Shown here in pieces: positions 19,920 to 28,346 of a DNA stretch of 64,000 bases. The notes under the pieces are model-generated. The model made no database searches, was not told the DNA's origin, and saw only the letters and a program-made list of their open reading frames with translations. Position 1 is the stretch's first letter. The number at the start of each line of letters is the position of its first letter. Source of the DNA: Streptomyces sp. NRRL WC-3626. GTDB lineage: Bacteria > Actinomycetota > Actinomycetes > Streptomycetales > Streptomycetaceae. The stretch covers positions 1-64,000 of the forward strand of contig NZ_JOCA01000002.1 in NCBI RefSeq assembly GCF_000718785.1, given 5' to 3'. The translations under genes were made by a program, and so were the position numbers.

Positions 19920-20728
19920 TCAGACCAGCAGCTCGCCCTCGATGACCGTCACCGCGCGTCCGCTCAGCAGGGTGCGCCCGCCGCGCAGTTCCGTGCGGAC
20001 GCGGCCGGAGCGCGGTGAGGCCTGCAGGCCGGTGAGGGCGGTGCGGCCGAGGCGCTCGGACCAGTAGGGGGCCAGGGCGGTGTGCGCGCTGCCGGTGACC
20101 GGGTCCTCGTCGATGCCGACGTTCGGGAAGAAGCAGCGGGAGACGAAGTCGTAGCCCAGGGCGGGGTTCTCGGCGCGGGCGGTGGCGATGACACCGCGCT
20201 CCGAGTAGGCGGTCAGGGCCTTGAGGTCGGGCCGCAGGGCGTGCACGGTGCGCTCGTCGGCGACCTCGACGAGCAGGTCCCCGATGTCCGGGCCGGTGTC
20301 GAACGCGGTGAGCGGCGGGGTGCCCAGCGCCTTCGCGACGCCCTCGGGGACGTCGACCGCGGTGAGCGGGGCGGTGGGGAAGTCCAGGGTGACGGCGCCG
20401 TCCTCGCCGGGCGTGGCGACGAGGACGCCGCTGCGCGTGGCGAACCGCACCGGGCCGTCGTGGGCGCCGGTGGTGTGCAGGACGTGCGCGGCGGCCAGCG
20501 TCGCGTGGCCGCACATCGCGACCTCGGTGACGGGGTGAACCAGCGCAGCGCCCAGTCGGCGTCGCCGCCCGCCGGGAGCGGGTGGGCGAAGGCCGTCTCG
20601 GCGTGATTGACCTCCAGGGCGACGTTCTGCAGCCAGGGGTCGCCCGGGAAGGCATCGAGCAGCAGTACCCCGGCGGGGTTGCCGGCGAAGGGCCGGTCGG
20701 TGAAGGCGTCGACGATTCGGATCCGCAT
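19920..20728 (-). pseudogene. PhzF-family isomerase broken by a frameshift
   Basis: The gene encodes a PhzF-like isomerase (diaminopimelate-epimerase fold). The N-terminal part starts MRIRIVDAFTDRPFAGNP and reads to ...DWALRWFTP in one frame. The rest (VTEVAMCGHATLAAAHVL to the stop, with the DEDPVTGSAH motif) is in another frame. Adding one base in the CCCCG run at about 20531-20535 would restore the family sequence WFTPVTEVAMCGHA. The total length, 809 nt, is one short of a multiple of three. All other motifs are intact, so this is either a recent mutation or a sequencing error. The catalytic glutamate region (NHAETAF) is in the first part. Confidence 0.85.
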
Positions 20729-20825
20729 GCCCCGACGGTAGGGCCTGCGCGGAGCCGCGGGCCAAGGCCAATGTGCGAGCCGTGGACCGGACGCCGCGGT
20801 CGAGAGGGTTGCCGGAAGGGTTGTT

Positions 20826-20837
20826 ACGATATATCGT
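20826..20837. promoter_or_regulatory. Palindromic operator, probably for PadR
   Basis: The 12-bp perfect palindrome ACGATATATCGT lies 43 nt before the padR start, in AT-rich DNA that is unusual here and likely overlaps the promoter. PadR proteins often repress their own gene from such sites. Confidence 0.65.
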
Positions 20838-20879
20838 TGAGGCATCGCGACAGATCAACGACAGAATGGAGTGGTTGCG

Positions 20880-21518
20880 ATGCGTACCCATGGTTTCGAG
20901 CATGGACAAGGTCACGGCGGCCCGCGCGGCGGACGTGGGGACTTCGAGCGGCTGCGCGCCGCCTTCGGGCCCTTCGGGCCGGGAGGCCCGGGTGGTGGTG
21001 GTCCCGGCGGCCCCTTCGGCCCGGGCTTCGGTCACGGCGGCCCCTGGGGCGGACGGGGGCGTGGCGGACCGAGGGGTAGGGCTCGGCGCGGTGATGTACG
21101 GGCCTCGATCCTCGCCCTGCTGAAGGACCGTCCGATGCACGGCTACGAGATGATCCAGGAGATCGCCGAGCGCAGCGGCGGGGCGTGGAAGCCCAGCCCC
21201 GGCTCGGTCTACCCCACCCTTCAGCTGCTGGAGGACGAGGGGCTGATCGTCAGCGAGTCCGAGGGCGGCAAGAAGCTGTTCTCGCTCACCGACGCCGGCC
21301 GCACGGCGGCCGGGGAAGGCCCCGAGGCACCCTGGGAGGAGGCCTCGCGCGGGGTCGACTGGGAGGCGCTGAGCGAGATCCGGCAGGCCGGATTCGGCCT
21401 GATGGAAGCCTTCGGGCAGGTCTGGAAGACGGGCAGCAAGGAACAGCGCGACAAGGCCCTCGCCGTCATCAACGAGGCCCGCAAGAAGCTGTACCTGATC
21501 CTCGCCGACGAGGACTGA
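20880..21518 (+). CDS. PadR-family transcriptional regulator with Gly/His-rich N-terminus
   Basis: The 212-aa protein begins with about 60 residues dominated by Gly, His, Pro and Phe, followed by the PadR winged helix (about 65-140: ILALLKDRPMHGYEMIQ, SPGSVYPTLQLLEDEGLI) and a C-terminal dimerisation helix (about 155-212). The low-complexity start may bind metal or be a flexible tether. ATG 20880 has GGAG 8 nt upstream. A palindrome lies in its promoter. No obvious target transporter follows directly; the next gene is a Clp-N protein. Confidence 0.9.
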   Translation: MRTHGFEHGQGHGGPRGGRGDFERLRAAFGPFGPGGPGGGGPGGPFGPGFGHGGPWGGRGRGGPRGRARRGDVRASILALLKDRPMHGYEMIQEIAERSGGAWKPSPGSVYPTLQLLEDEGLIVSESEGGKKLFSLTDAGRTAAGEGPEAPWEEASRGVDWEALSEIRQAGFGLMEAFGQVWKTGSKEQRDKALAVINEARKKLYLILADED

Positions 21519-21698
21519 CCCGGTTGGTGAGGGCCGTCGAGGGGCGTGACGCAAACCGGCGCGCGCCCCTCGGGCGTTTACGCCCTGATCTCCTCCGCAA
21601 GGAGGAGATCCCGGCCCCCCGGGTCCGCTTCCCGTGGGACGTCAAGATGCGTCCCGCCGGGGATGCCCCGGCCCTCCGGGACTGATGGGGTGGGGGAT

Positions 21699-22232
21699 GT
21701 GCAACCCCGTATCCCCCGCCAGCAGGCCTCGGAGCTCCAGGAGCAGGGCCTCCACCGCGCGGAGAACGACGCCAGGCTCGGCGCCTCACTGGCGGCGGTG
21801 GTGACCGGTGCCCGGCGCCGGGCGGTCCGCGACGGGGACCGCCAGATCGACACCGCCCATCTGCTGCACTCACTCCTGGAATCCGACGCCGAGGTGAGAG
21901 CGGCCTTCGGCGAGGGTCCCCGGATCGCCCGGCTGCTGGGCTATCTGATCCAGCGCAGCATCGGCTACGGCCTGCGCTGGCAGGGCGCGGTCGAGGACTC
22001 GGGCGGCCTCCCCGCGGTGGCCGGGTCCGCCGGCCTCTCACCCCTGGCCGCCGGGTGCATGGAGTACGCCCATGAGCGCGCGGCCCGCCTCGGCGAAGGA
22101 CCGGCGTGCGGGACCGATCTGCTCGCCGCGCTCGTCGTGGACCCCCGGGCGCGCGCCGTCGAGGTGCTCGAACGCGCCGGAATCGACCACCGTGACCTGT
22201 TCGCCCGGCTCGAGGCGCCGTCCAGCCGGTGA
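21699..22232 (+). CDS. Clp N-terminal (Clp-R) domain protein
   Basis: The 177-aa protein consists of two Clp-N-type repeats (about 28-80 and 105-170; ARRRAVRDGDRQIDTAHLLH, GPACGTDLLAALV) without any AAA+ module. Such stand-alone Clp-N proteins are thought to bind peptide or adaptor proteins rather than unfold them. GTG 21699 is the likely start, with GTG 21690 also possible. It lies 180 nt after padR on the same strand, so co-regulation is possible. Confidence 0.75.
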   Translation: MQPRIPRQQASELQEQGLHRAENDARLGASLAAVVTGARRRAVRDGDRQIDTAHLLHSLLESDAEVRAAFGEGPRIARLLGYLIQRSIGYGLRWQGAVEDSGGLPAVAGSAGLSPLAAGCMEYAHERAARLGEGPACGTDLLAALVVDPRARAVEVLERAGIDHRDLFARLEAPSSR

Positions 22233-22284
22233 GACAGGTGTCATAAGGGGTGACGCTCCTGTCGGGGCCTGTCATCATGTGCCG

Positions 22285-23280
22285 GTGCCTACCTCTGTCA
22301 GTCTCCGGAACGACCACCGCAAAGGCGTCGGGCTCGGTCTCGCGCTGCTGTCCGCGCTGGCCTTCGGGGGTTCCGGTGTGGCGGCCAAGCCGCTGATCGA
22401 GGCGGGTCTCGACCCGCTCCACGTCGTCTGGCTGCGCGTGGCGGGCGCGGCGCTCGTGATGCTGCCGCTCGCCGTGCGCCACCGGGAACTCCTGCGCAGC
22501 AGGCCCGGACTGCTCGCCGGCTTCGGCCTGTTCGCCGTGGCAGGCGTCCAGGCCTGCTACTTCGCCGCGATCTCCCGCATCCCCGTCGGTGTCGCCCTGC
22601 TGGTCGAGTACCTGGCGCCCGCGCTCGTCCTCGGCTGGGTGCGGTTCGTGCAGCGGCGGCCCGTGACCCGTGCCGCCGCGGTCGGCGTGGTCCTGGCGGT
22701 GGGCGGGCTCGCCTGTGTCGTGGAGGTGTGGGCGGGCCTCGGCTTCGACGCCCTCGGCCTGCTGCTGGCGCTCGGCGCGGCCTGCTGCCAGGTCGGCTAC
22801 TTCGTCCTCTCCGACCGGGGCGGGGACGACGAGGAGGTCCCCGATCCGCTGGGCGTGATCGCCTACGGACTGCTGGTCGGCGCCGCCGTCCTCACCGTCG
22901 TCGCCCGGCCCTGGTCCATGGACTGGACCGTACTCACCGGCAGCGCGGAGATGAACGGCACCCCGGTCGCCGCCGTCGCCCTGCTCGCCTGGATCGTCCT
23001 CGTCGCCACGGTCGTCGCCTATGTCACCGGCGTGGTCTCGGTGCGCCGGCTCTCGCCGCAGGTCGCGGGCGTCGTGGCCTGCCTCGAGGCGGTCATCGCC
23101 ACCGTCCTCGCCTGGGTCCTGCTCGGCGAGCATCTGTCGGCGCCGCAGATCGTGGGCGGCGCGGTCGTCCTCGCGGGCGCCTTCATCGCCCAGTCCTCGG
23201 CCCCCGCGAAGGGCTCCGGGGAGCCGGTGGCGGGCAGCGGTCCGGAACGGGAGTTGTCCCGGCGGGGAACGAGCGCCTAA
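22285..23280 (+). CDS. EamA/DMT-family transporter (first of three)
   Basis: The 331-aa membrane protein has ten predicted helices in two EamA repeats (about 15-150 and 165-300). It starts with GVGLGLALLSALAFGGSGVAAKPLIEAG, the usual first helix of RhaT/RhtA-like exporters. It probably exports amino acids or other small metabolites. GTG 22285 appears to be close to or at the 5' end of the message, as no Shine-Dalgarno is visible. The polar C-terminal tail is about 25 residues. Confidence 0.85.
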   Translation: MPTSVSLRNDHRKGVGLGLALLSALAFGGSGVAAKPLIEAGLDPLHVVWLRVAGAALVMLPLAVRHRELLRSRPGLLAGFGLFAVAGVQACYFAAISRIPVGVALLVEYLAPALVLGWVRFVQRRPVTRAAAVGVVLAVGGLACVVEVWAGLGFDALGLLLALGAACCQVGYFVLSDRGGDDEEVPDPLGVIAYGLLVGAAVLTVVARPWSMDWTVLTGSAEMNGTPVAAVALLAWIVLVATVVAYVTGVVSVRRLSPQVAGVVACLEAVIATVLAWVLLGEHLSAPQIVGGAVVLAGAFIAQSSAPAKGSGEPVAGSGPERELSRRGTSA

Positions 23281-23290
23281 GGTGCGGATC

Positions 23291-23332
23291 ATGCACGCAC
23301 GCGCACTCGTTCTGCCGCCTCCGGCCGCCTGA
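23291..23332 (+). CDS. Short proline-rich leader ORF
   Basis: A 13-codon ORF, MHARALVLPPPAA, lies 11 nt after one EamA gene and 157 nt before the next. Its three consecutive prolines could slow ribosomes. GGTGCGGAT is a weak Shine-Dalgarno 5-10 nt upstream. The stop codon lies in the loop of a small GC stem (CCGCC-TGA-GGCGG). The first 14 nt (23291-23304) pair with 23460-23473, just before the ribosome binding site of the downstream transporter. Function as an attenuator is inference; it could also be a chance ORF. Confidence 0.5.
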   Translation: MHARALVLPPPAA

Positions 23333-23473
23333 GGCGGGCCCTCCGGTACATCCGCCCGGCACGCCGCCGGGCGCAACGGTGCTGCCCGCAGACGAAGTCC
23401 CCGGATCTCCTCGCCCCGAGCGGGGATCCCTTCCCGAACTTCCGCACCCGCGCCGACGCGCGTGTGCGTGCAT
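23291..23473 (+). promoter_or_regulatory. Putative attenuator or long-range leader structure before the second EamA gene
   Basis: Positions 23291-23304 and 23460-23473 form a 14-bp helix with one G-U pair. It covers the start codon of the leader ORF and ends 4 nt before GGAGAG of the transporter. Between them several GC hairpins are possible, such as CCCC-GAG-CGGGG near 23415-23425. Ribosomes translating the leader would break the helix. Confidence 0.5.
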
Positions 23474-23488
23474 CTGCGGAGAGAACAC

Positions 23489-24445
23489 GTGTCGAACACC
23501 GTCTCCGGCCTGTCCGTCGGGCGAGGCCTCCTCTATCTGATCGTCGCCGGTGCCGCCTGGGGCACCGCGGGCGCCGCCGCCTCGCTGGTCTACCGGACCA
23601 GCGACATGGGGCCCGTCGCCCTGTCCTTCTGGCGCTGTGCGGCGGGCCTGGTGCTGCTGCTCGCCGCCCGGCTCCTGACCCGGCGCGCCCGGACCGCCGC
23701 CCCCGAGCCGCTGCGCCGGCGGGCCCTGCGGGCCGGGGCCACCGGCATCGGGCTCGCCGTCTTCCAGACCGCCTACTTCGCGGCCGTCGCCGCCACCGGA
23801 CTCGCCGTGGCGACCGTCGTCACCCTCGGCGCCGGACCCGTACTGATCGCGCTCGGCGCGCGTCTGACCCTGGGCGAGCGCCTGGGGCGCGGCGGGCTGG
23901 CCGCCGTCGTGGGCGCGCTCGCCGGACTCGTCGTCCTCGTCCTCGGCGGCGAGGGCGCCACCGTCGATCCGTGGGGCGTGCTGCTCGCCCTGCTGTCCGC
24001 GGCCGGATACTCCGCGATGACGCTGCTCACCCGCTGGTGGGGGCGCGACGGCGGTACGGACTCCTCCGGTACGACCGTGGGGGCGTTCGCCGTCACCAGC
24101 CTGGTGCTGCTGCCGTTCGCGGCGTTCGAGGGCCTGGTGCCGCACACCGACGCCCCCGGCACCCTGCTGTGCCTGCTGCTGTACGTCGCCTCCGTGCCGA
24201 CGGCGCTCGCCTACGGCCTCTACTTCGCCGGGGCGGCCGTCGTACGGTCCGCCACCGTGTCCGTGATCATGCTGCTGGAGCCGGTGAGCGCGGCGGTGCT
24301 CGCGGTCGCCCTGCTCGGCGAGCGGCTCACGACGGCCACCCTGGCCGGCACCCTGCTGATGCTGGGCTCGGTCGCGGGACTCGCGGTGGGCGAGGCGCGG
24401 GACGCGCGGACCCGCGGGGAGGAGCCGGACGCGGTCCCGGCGTGA
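23489..24445 (+). CDS. EamA/DMT-family transporter (second)
   Basis: The 318-aa protein has ten hydrophobic helices in two EamA repeats. It begins [17 protein letters not shown] and continues [17 protein letters not shown], the RhtA/YdcZ-like first helix. GTG 23489 has GGAGAG 5 nt upstream; the longer frame to 23462 lacks a ribosome binding site. It is preceded by a leader ORF and a long-range helix, so expression is likely regulated by translation of the leader. It belongs to a different subfamily from the neighbour at 22285 (different first helix, shorter loops), so the two probably have different substrates. Confidence 0.87.
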   Translation: MSNTVSGLSVGRGLLYLIVAGAAWGTAGAAASLVYRTSDMGPVALSFWRCAAGLVLLLAARLLTRRARTAAPEPLRRRALRAGATGIGLAVFQTAYFAAVAATGLAVATVVTLGAGPVLIALGARLTLGERLGRGGLAAVVGALAGLVVLVLGGEGATVDPWGVLLALLSAAGYSAMTLLTRWWGRDGGTDSSGTTVGAFAVTSLVLLPFAAFEGLVPHTDAPGTLLCLLLYVASVPTALAYGLYFAGAAVVRSATVSVIMLLEPVSAAVLAVALLGERLTTATLAGTLLMLGSVAGLAVGEARDARTRGEEPDAVPA

Positions 24446-24449
24446 CGGC

Positions 24450-24479
24450 GCGGGGCCCTCCCACGCGGGAGGGCCCCGC
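24450..24479. terminator. Convergent terminator
   Basis: A perfect 13-bp stem (24450-24462 with 24467-24479) around the tetraloop ACGC. It sits between the second EamA gene and a converging gene. Confidence 0.85.
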
Positions 24480-24481
24480 GG

Positions 24482-25114
24482 TCAGGCCCGCAGACGGCGC
24501 AGGAGGTGCGCGCGTGCCTGGGCGTCACGCGCGCCGTTCCGGTCCGACAGCCCGGCCGCGATGCGCTCCCGCACCGACTCGGACCGCTTGCCCGCGTACT
24601 TGAACTTCGCGCGTACGCCGGTCACTTCGAGCCGCAGTCCGCGGATCCCGGACAGCAGCCTGCCGTACGGGGCCTCGCCCGCCGCCGCCCGCGCGGAGCC
24701 GCCCTCCGGCTGGAAGTGGCCGACCTGGCGGTTGAGCAGCGCGGCCTTTCGCGCCGGGTCGTCCACCAGGTGGGCACGGCACCGCAGCTGGACGGAGGCG
24801 TACAGGCTCGTGGGGACGCCGTGCTCGGACGGCGTGCCGGACTCGGCCTGCCAGGGGCCGGGGACGTAGACGTAGTCGTCGACCACGCTCAGTACGACGT
24901 CCGGGTTCGCCTCGACCGCGGGCCAGAGCGGGTTGGGCCGGGCCAGGTGGGTGACCGCCTCGCCGCGCTCGGGATCGTAGGCGAAGTGCAGGGGCTGGAC
25001 GAGGGGCGGCTCGCCCGGCGGACCGTTGACCGCGAGTTGGCCGAAGTCGTGCGCGGTCAGCCACCGCTGCCACTCGTCGTCGTCACGGGGTGCGTCCCAG
25101 GGGTGGATCAGCAT
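24482..25114 (-). CDS. PaiB-like FMN-binding protein
   Basis: The 210-aa protein is of the FMN-binding negative regulator family: an N-terminal flavin split-barrel beginning MLIHPWDA, with LVQPLHFAYDPERGE (about 40-55), VEANPDVVLSVVDDYVYVP, then the C-terminal FQPEGG...YGRLLSGIRGLRLEV region. PaiB-like proteins affect stress and sporulation genes in Bacillus, but the biochemical role is unclear. ATG 25114 overlaps the TGA of the upstream gene (TGATG), so the two flavin proteins are translated together. Confidence 0.82.
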   Translation of the reverse strand: MLIHPWDAPRDDDEWQRWLTAHDFGQLAVNGPPGEPPLVQPLHFAYDPERGEAVTHLARPNPLWPAVEANPDVVLSVVDDYVYVPGPWQAESGTPSEHGVPTSLYASVQLRCRAHLVDDPARKAALLNRQVGHFQPEGGSARAAAGEAPYGRLLSGIRGLRLEVTGVRAKFKYAGKRSESVRERIAAGLSDRNGARDAQARAHLLRRLRA

Positions 25115-25788
25115 CACAGCGCCGCGAGGTAGCCGGGCAGCGCGGTGCCGGGGGCCAGTCCGGGGTCGGCGAGCGGGGCGTCGTAGCCCTTGCGCAGCGG
25201 GACGACCCCGGCCCAGTGGGGGAGATCCAGATCCTCGGGCTCGTCGTTGGCGCCGCCGGTGCGCAGCTTGGCGGAGACCTCGTTCAGGTCCAGCCGGATC
25301 ACCGCGGTGGCGGCCAGCTCCTTCCTGTTCGCCGGGCGGGAGTCGGCGGCGCGGCCCGGTACGACATGGTCGACCAGGGCGTCGAGGGCCCGCCGCTTCT
25401 CCTCGGCGTCGGTCACGTCGTACGCCACGCCGTGCACCACCACGGAGCGGTAGTTGATCGAGTGGTGGAAGGCCGAGCGGGCCAGCACCAGGCCGTCGAC
25501 GTGGGTGACGGTGAGGCAGACCGGGAGGCCGGGGTCGGCCAGGCCCGCCGCGCGCAGCGGGCGCGAGCCGGTCGAACCGTGCACGTAGAGACGCTCGCCG
25601 ACCCGGCCGTACAGCGTGGGCAGCACCACCGGCGCGCCGTCCCGGACGAAGCCGAGATGGCAGACGTAGCCCTCGTCGAGTATCGCGTGCACCCGTTCCC
25701 TGTCGTACGTGGCGCGGTCGGGGGAGCGGGTGGGGACCGTGCGCTCGGTGGGCGGGTAGGCGGGCGATTCCGGCGGGGTCCCCTGCAT
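25114..25788 (-). CDS. Pyridoxamine 5'-phosphate oxidase-family protein (NimA-like)
   Basis: The 224-aa split-barrel protein has LDEGYVCHLGFVRDGAPVVLPTLYGR near residue 40-65, then FHHSINYRSVVVHG, typical of NimA/HugZ-type flavoproteins. It is not the pdxH-type biosynthetic oxidase. ATG 25788 has GGAG 6 nt upstream; an ATG at 25800 is the alternative. It is divergent from a MocR-type regulator across 35 nt and forms an operon with the PaiB-like gene. Confidence 0.8.
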   Translation of the reverse strand: MQGTPPESPAYPPTERTVPTRSPDRATYDRERVHAILDEGYVCHLGFVRDGAPVVLPTLYGRVGERLYVHGSTGSRPLRAAGLADPGLPVCLTVTHVDGLVLARSAFHHSINYRSVVVHGVAYDVTDAEEKRRALDALVDHVVPGRAADSRPANRKELAATAVIRLDLNEVSAKLRTGGANDEPEDLDLPHWAGVVPLRKGYDAPLADPGLAPGTALPGYLAAL

Positions 25789-25800
25789 GGCTTTCTCCAT

Positions 25801-25812
25801 TGCACTAGTGCA
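25801..25812. promoter_or_regulatory. Palindromic operator in the MocR/flavoprotein intergenic region
   Basis: A perfect 12-bp palindrome, TGCACTAGTGCA, lies between the divergent genes. A partial repeat TTGTGCTAGG (25822-25831) follows. The -10-like CATACT (25811-25816) overlaps it and would give a transcript starting at the MocR GTG. The MocR protein is the obvious candidate binder. Confidence 0.6.
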
Positions 25813-25823
25813 TACTTGGCTTT

Positions 25824-27161
25824 GTGCTAGGAGAGTATCGGATCACCGGTCGGCGTGCGGCGGAGATTTCCGCGAGCATTGAGGGCGCGGTGGGGGACGG
25901 GACCCTGAAGCCGGGCGAACTGCTGCCTCCCATGCGGGAGTTGGCGGATCGTCTCGGGGTGAACCCGAACACCGTCGCGGCCGCGTACCGGACCCTGCGC
26001 GAACGCGGGGTCATCGAGACCGCCGGCCGCCGGGGAAGCCGGGTGCGGCCCAAGCCGGCCACCACCGCGCGTGAGCTCATCCGGGTGGAGGTCCCGGCGG
26101 GCGTGCGCAACCTGTCCGAGGGCAACCCGGACCCCGCGCTGCTGCCCGCGCTGGCCGGGGCGTTCGCGGCGGCCGCGGAGGAGGGCGACCGGGAGCCCGT
26201 GCTGTACGGACACGCGCCCGTGGAGCCCGGGCTGGCGCGGCTGGCGCGGGCGGAGCTGGACGCCGACGGGGTTCCCGACGGGCCCGTCGCCGTCACCTCG
26301 GGTGCGCTGGACGCTTTGGAGCGGGTGCTCGTGGCGCACCTGCGTCCGGGGGACGCGGTCGCTGTGGAGGATCCGGGGTGGGGGAGTCTGCTGGACCTGG
26401 TTCCGGCGCTGGGGCTGAGGGTTGTGCCGGTGGGTGTCGACGACGAGGGGCCGTCGCCGGAGGACGTGCGCAGAGCGTTGGCGGGTGGGGCTCGGGCGCT
26501 CGTCGTCACGGACCGGGCGCAGAATCCGACCGGGGCGGCGGTGAGCGGTGCGCGGGCGCGGGCGCTGCGGGGGGTGCTCGCGGAGTATCCGGAGACGCTG
26601 CTGATCGAGGACGATCACGGGCATCACATCGTCGATCTGCCGTTGCACGCGTTGGCCGGTACGACGCGGTCGTGGGCGTTCGTGCGCTCGACGGCGAAGG
26701 CGTACGGGCCTGATCTGCGGCTCGCGGTGCTCACCGGGGACGCGGTCACCCTTGACCGGGTGCGGGGGAGGCAGCGGCTGGGGCCGGGGTGGGTCAGCCG
26801 GATCGTGCAGCGGGCGGTGGTGCGGTTGTGGAGTGAGGGGGCGGTGGATCCGGGGGTGGTGGCCGGGCGGTACGGGGGGCGTCGGGAGGGGGTGATCGGG
26901 GCGCTGGGACGGCGGGGGGTCGTGGCGTACGGGCGGAGCGGGATGAATGTGTGGGTGCCGGTTCCTGATGAGACCGGGGTGGTCGCGCGGTTGTTGCACG
27001 CGGGGTGGGCGGTGGCGCCCGGTGCGCGCTTTCGGATGAACGCGGCGCCGGGGGTTCGGGTGACCGTTTCTTCGCTCGGCGAGGCCGAGGTCGAGCCGTT
27101 GGCCGAGGCGATCGCTGCGGCGGTGGGGCCGGGCGGGGGGCCGTTGCGGACGTATGTCTGA
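25824..27161 (+). CDS. MocR-family regulator (GntR HTH plus aminotransferase domain)
   Basis: The 445-aa protein has a GntR winged helix (about 1-75: GELLPPMRELADRLGVNPNTVAAAYRTL) joined to a type I aminotransferase-like domain (about 90-445). PLP-site residues are visible: the Asn of QNPTGA and the Lys of STAKAYGPDLRL. MocR proteins sense PLP or amino acids; here the divergent genes are flavin split-barrel proteins of the pyridoxamine-oxidase fold, which suggests a PdxR-like circuit (inference). The transcript is probably leaderless. Confidence 0.9.
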   Translation: MLGEYRITGRRAAEISASIEGAVGDGTLKPGELLPPMRELADRLGVNPNTVAAAYRTLRERGVIETAGRRGSRVRPKPATTARELIRVEVPAGVRNLSEGNPDPALLPALAGAFAAAAEEGDREPVLYGHAPVEPGLARLARAELDADGVPDGPVAVTSGALDALERVLVAHLRPGDAVAVEDPGWGSLLDLVPALGLRVVPVGVDDEGPSPEDVRRALAGGARALVVTDRAQNPTGAAVSGARARALRGVLAEYPETLLIEDDHGHHIVDLPLHALAGTTRSWAFVRSTAKAYGPDLRLAVLTGDAVTLDRVRGRQRLGPGWVSRIVQRAVVRLWSEGAVDPGVVAGRYGGRREGVIGALGRRGVVAYGRSGMNVWVPVPDETGVVARLLHAGWAVAPGARFRMNAAPGVRVTVSSLGEAEVEPLAEAIAAAVGPGGGPLRTYV

Positions 27162-27181
27162 GGCGGGTGGCCGTGTGGGGA

Positions 27182-27375
27182 CTGGGCGGGGGGTGTTGCG
27201 CGGCCCGGCGTTTGCGGGGTGCCGCTGCGCCCACCCGTGCCGCCATGGCGGCACGATTGCCCGCAGTTGGGGCGGCGGGCTGGGCGGGGGTGTTGCGTGG
27301 CCCGGCGTTTGCGGGGTGCCGCTGCGCCCACCCGTGCCGCCATGGCGGCACGATTGCCCGCAGTTGGGGCGGCTG
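27182..27375. repeat. Two tandem copies of a 97-bp intergenic repeat
   Basis: Copies at about 27182-27278 and 27279-27375 differ by one base (GCGCGG versus GCGTGG) and one G in a run. Each contains the 18-bp palindrome GTGCCGCCATGGCGGCAC and the downstream GCCCGCAGTTGGGGCGGC. The type resembles dispersed palindromic intergenic elements of Streptomyces. It lies between converging genes, where a structured terminator or mobile palindrome would be tolerated. It is translated in several frames as a repeated peptide, but these are not genes. Confidence 0.9.
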
Positions 27376-27381
27376 GGAGGG

Positions 27382-28323
27382 TTATGCCGGGGGCTTGGGG
27401 CGGGCTTGGGTCAGGGCTGCTCCTGCCAGGACTATGGCTGCGCCTACGGGGGTCGACCAGGTCAGGGGTTCGCCGAGGAGGGTGATGCCTGCCGCCGCGG
27501 CGATCACCGGGACGAAGTAGGTGACCATCTGGCCCGTGGTCGGGCCGACTTCGGCCACCAGACCGTACTGGACTAGTACGGCCAGGCCCGTGCCCAGCAT
27601 GCCCAGCGCGGCGATCGCCAGCAACGGGCCGACGGCGAAGGTGGTCGGCAGGGTCGTGAACAGCGGGGTGACTACGGCCAGTTGCACCGTGGCCAACAGC
27701 AACTGGCCGCCGGTCAGGGACAGGTTCGAGTGGCTGCTGCCCGCCAGGGTGCGGCGGACGTAGATCCAGCCGACGGGGTAGCTCAGCGAGGCCATCAGGG
27801 CCAGCGCCGTGCCGCGTGCGTCCAGGCCCTCGAAGCCCTGCCACGCGCCCAGCACGGTCAGTACCCCGAGGAAGCCGAGGCCGAGCCCCGCCACCCGTAC
27901 CCGGGTGGGCCGGTCCTCGGAGAGCGCCACCAGGGACAGTGCCATGCCCCACAGCGGCGACGTCGCGTTGCAGATGCCGGCCAGCGTCGACGGGATGGTC
28001 AGCTCCGCGAAGGCGAACAGCGAGAACGGCAGCGCGTTCAGCAGGAACCCGGCGACCGCGAGATGACCCCAGGTCCGCGCCCCGCGCGGCAGCCGCTCCC
28101 GCCGTACGGCCATGGCGACCGCCAGGACGGCCGTACCGAAGGCCAGCCGTCCGAAGGTGACCTGGAACGGGGCGTAGCCCTGGGTGCCGACCTTGATGAG
28201 AAGGAAGCTGAAGCCCCAGATCAGCGAGAGCGCCCCGAAGCGCAGTCGCCAGTCGAGGCGGGGGCGGGCGGGTGCCGGGACGGTGCCGGCCGGGGCGGGG
28301 GTGGTCGCGGTGACGCTGCTCAT
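27382..28323 (-). CDS. EamA/DMT-family transporter (third)
   Basis: The 313-aa protein has ten membrane helices in two EamA repeats (FGALSLIWGFSFLLIKVG at about 30; the second starts near residue 165). It is divergent from a LysR gene, and LysR-type sites lie between the two, so it is probably the regulated target of that LysR protein. The ATG at 28323 has no clear Shine-Dalgarno; the message may be leaderless or nearly so. Substrate unknown; amino-acid or metabolite export is likely. Confidence 0.88.
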   Translation of the reverse strand: MSSVTATTPAPAGTVPAPARPRLDWRLRFGALSLIWGFSFLLIKVGTQGYAPFQVTFGRLAFGTAVLAVAMAVRRERLPRGARTWGHLAVAGFLLNALPFSLFAFAELTIPSTLAGICNATSPLWGMALSLVALSEDRPTRVRVAGLGLGFLGVLTVLGAWQGFEGLDARGTALALMASLSYPVGWIYVRRTLAGSSHSNLSLTGGQLLLATVQLAVVTPLFTTLPTTFAVGPLLAIAALGMLGTGLAVLVQYGLVAEVGPTTGQMVTYFVPVIAAAAGITLLGEPLTWSTPVGAAIVLAGAALTQARPKPPA

Positions 28324-28346
28324 GGAGGCAACGATGCGGGACGGCC

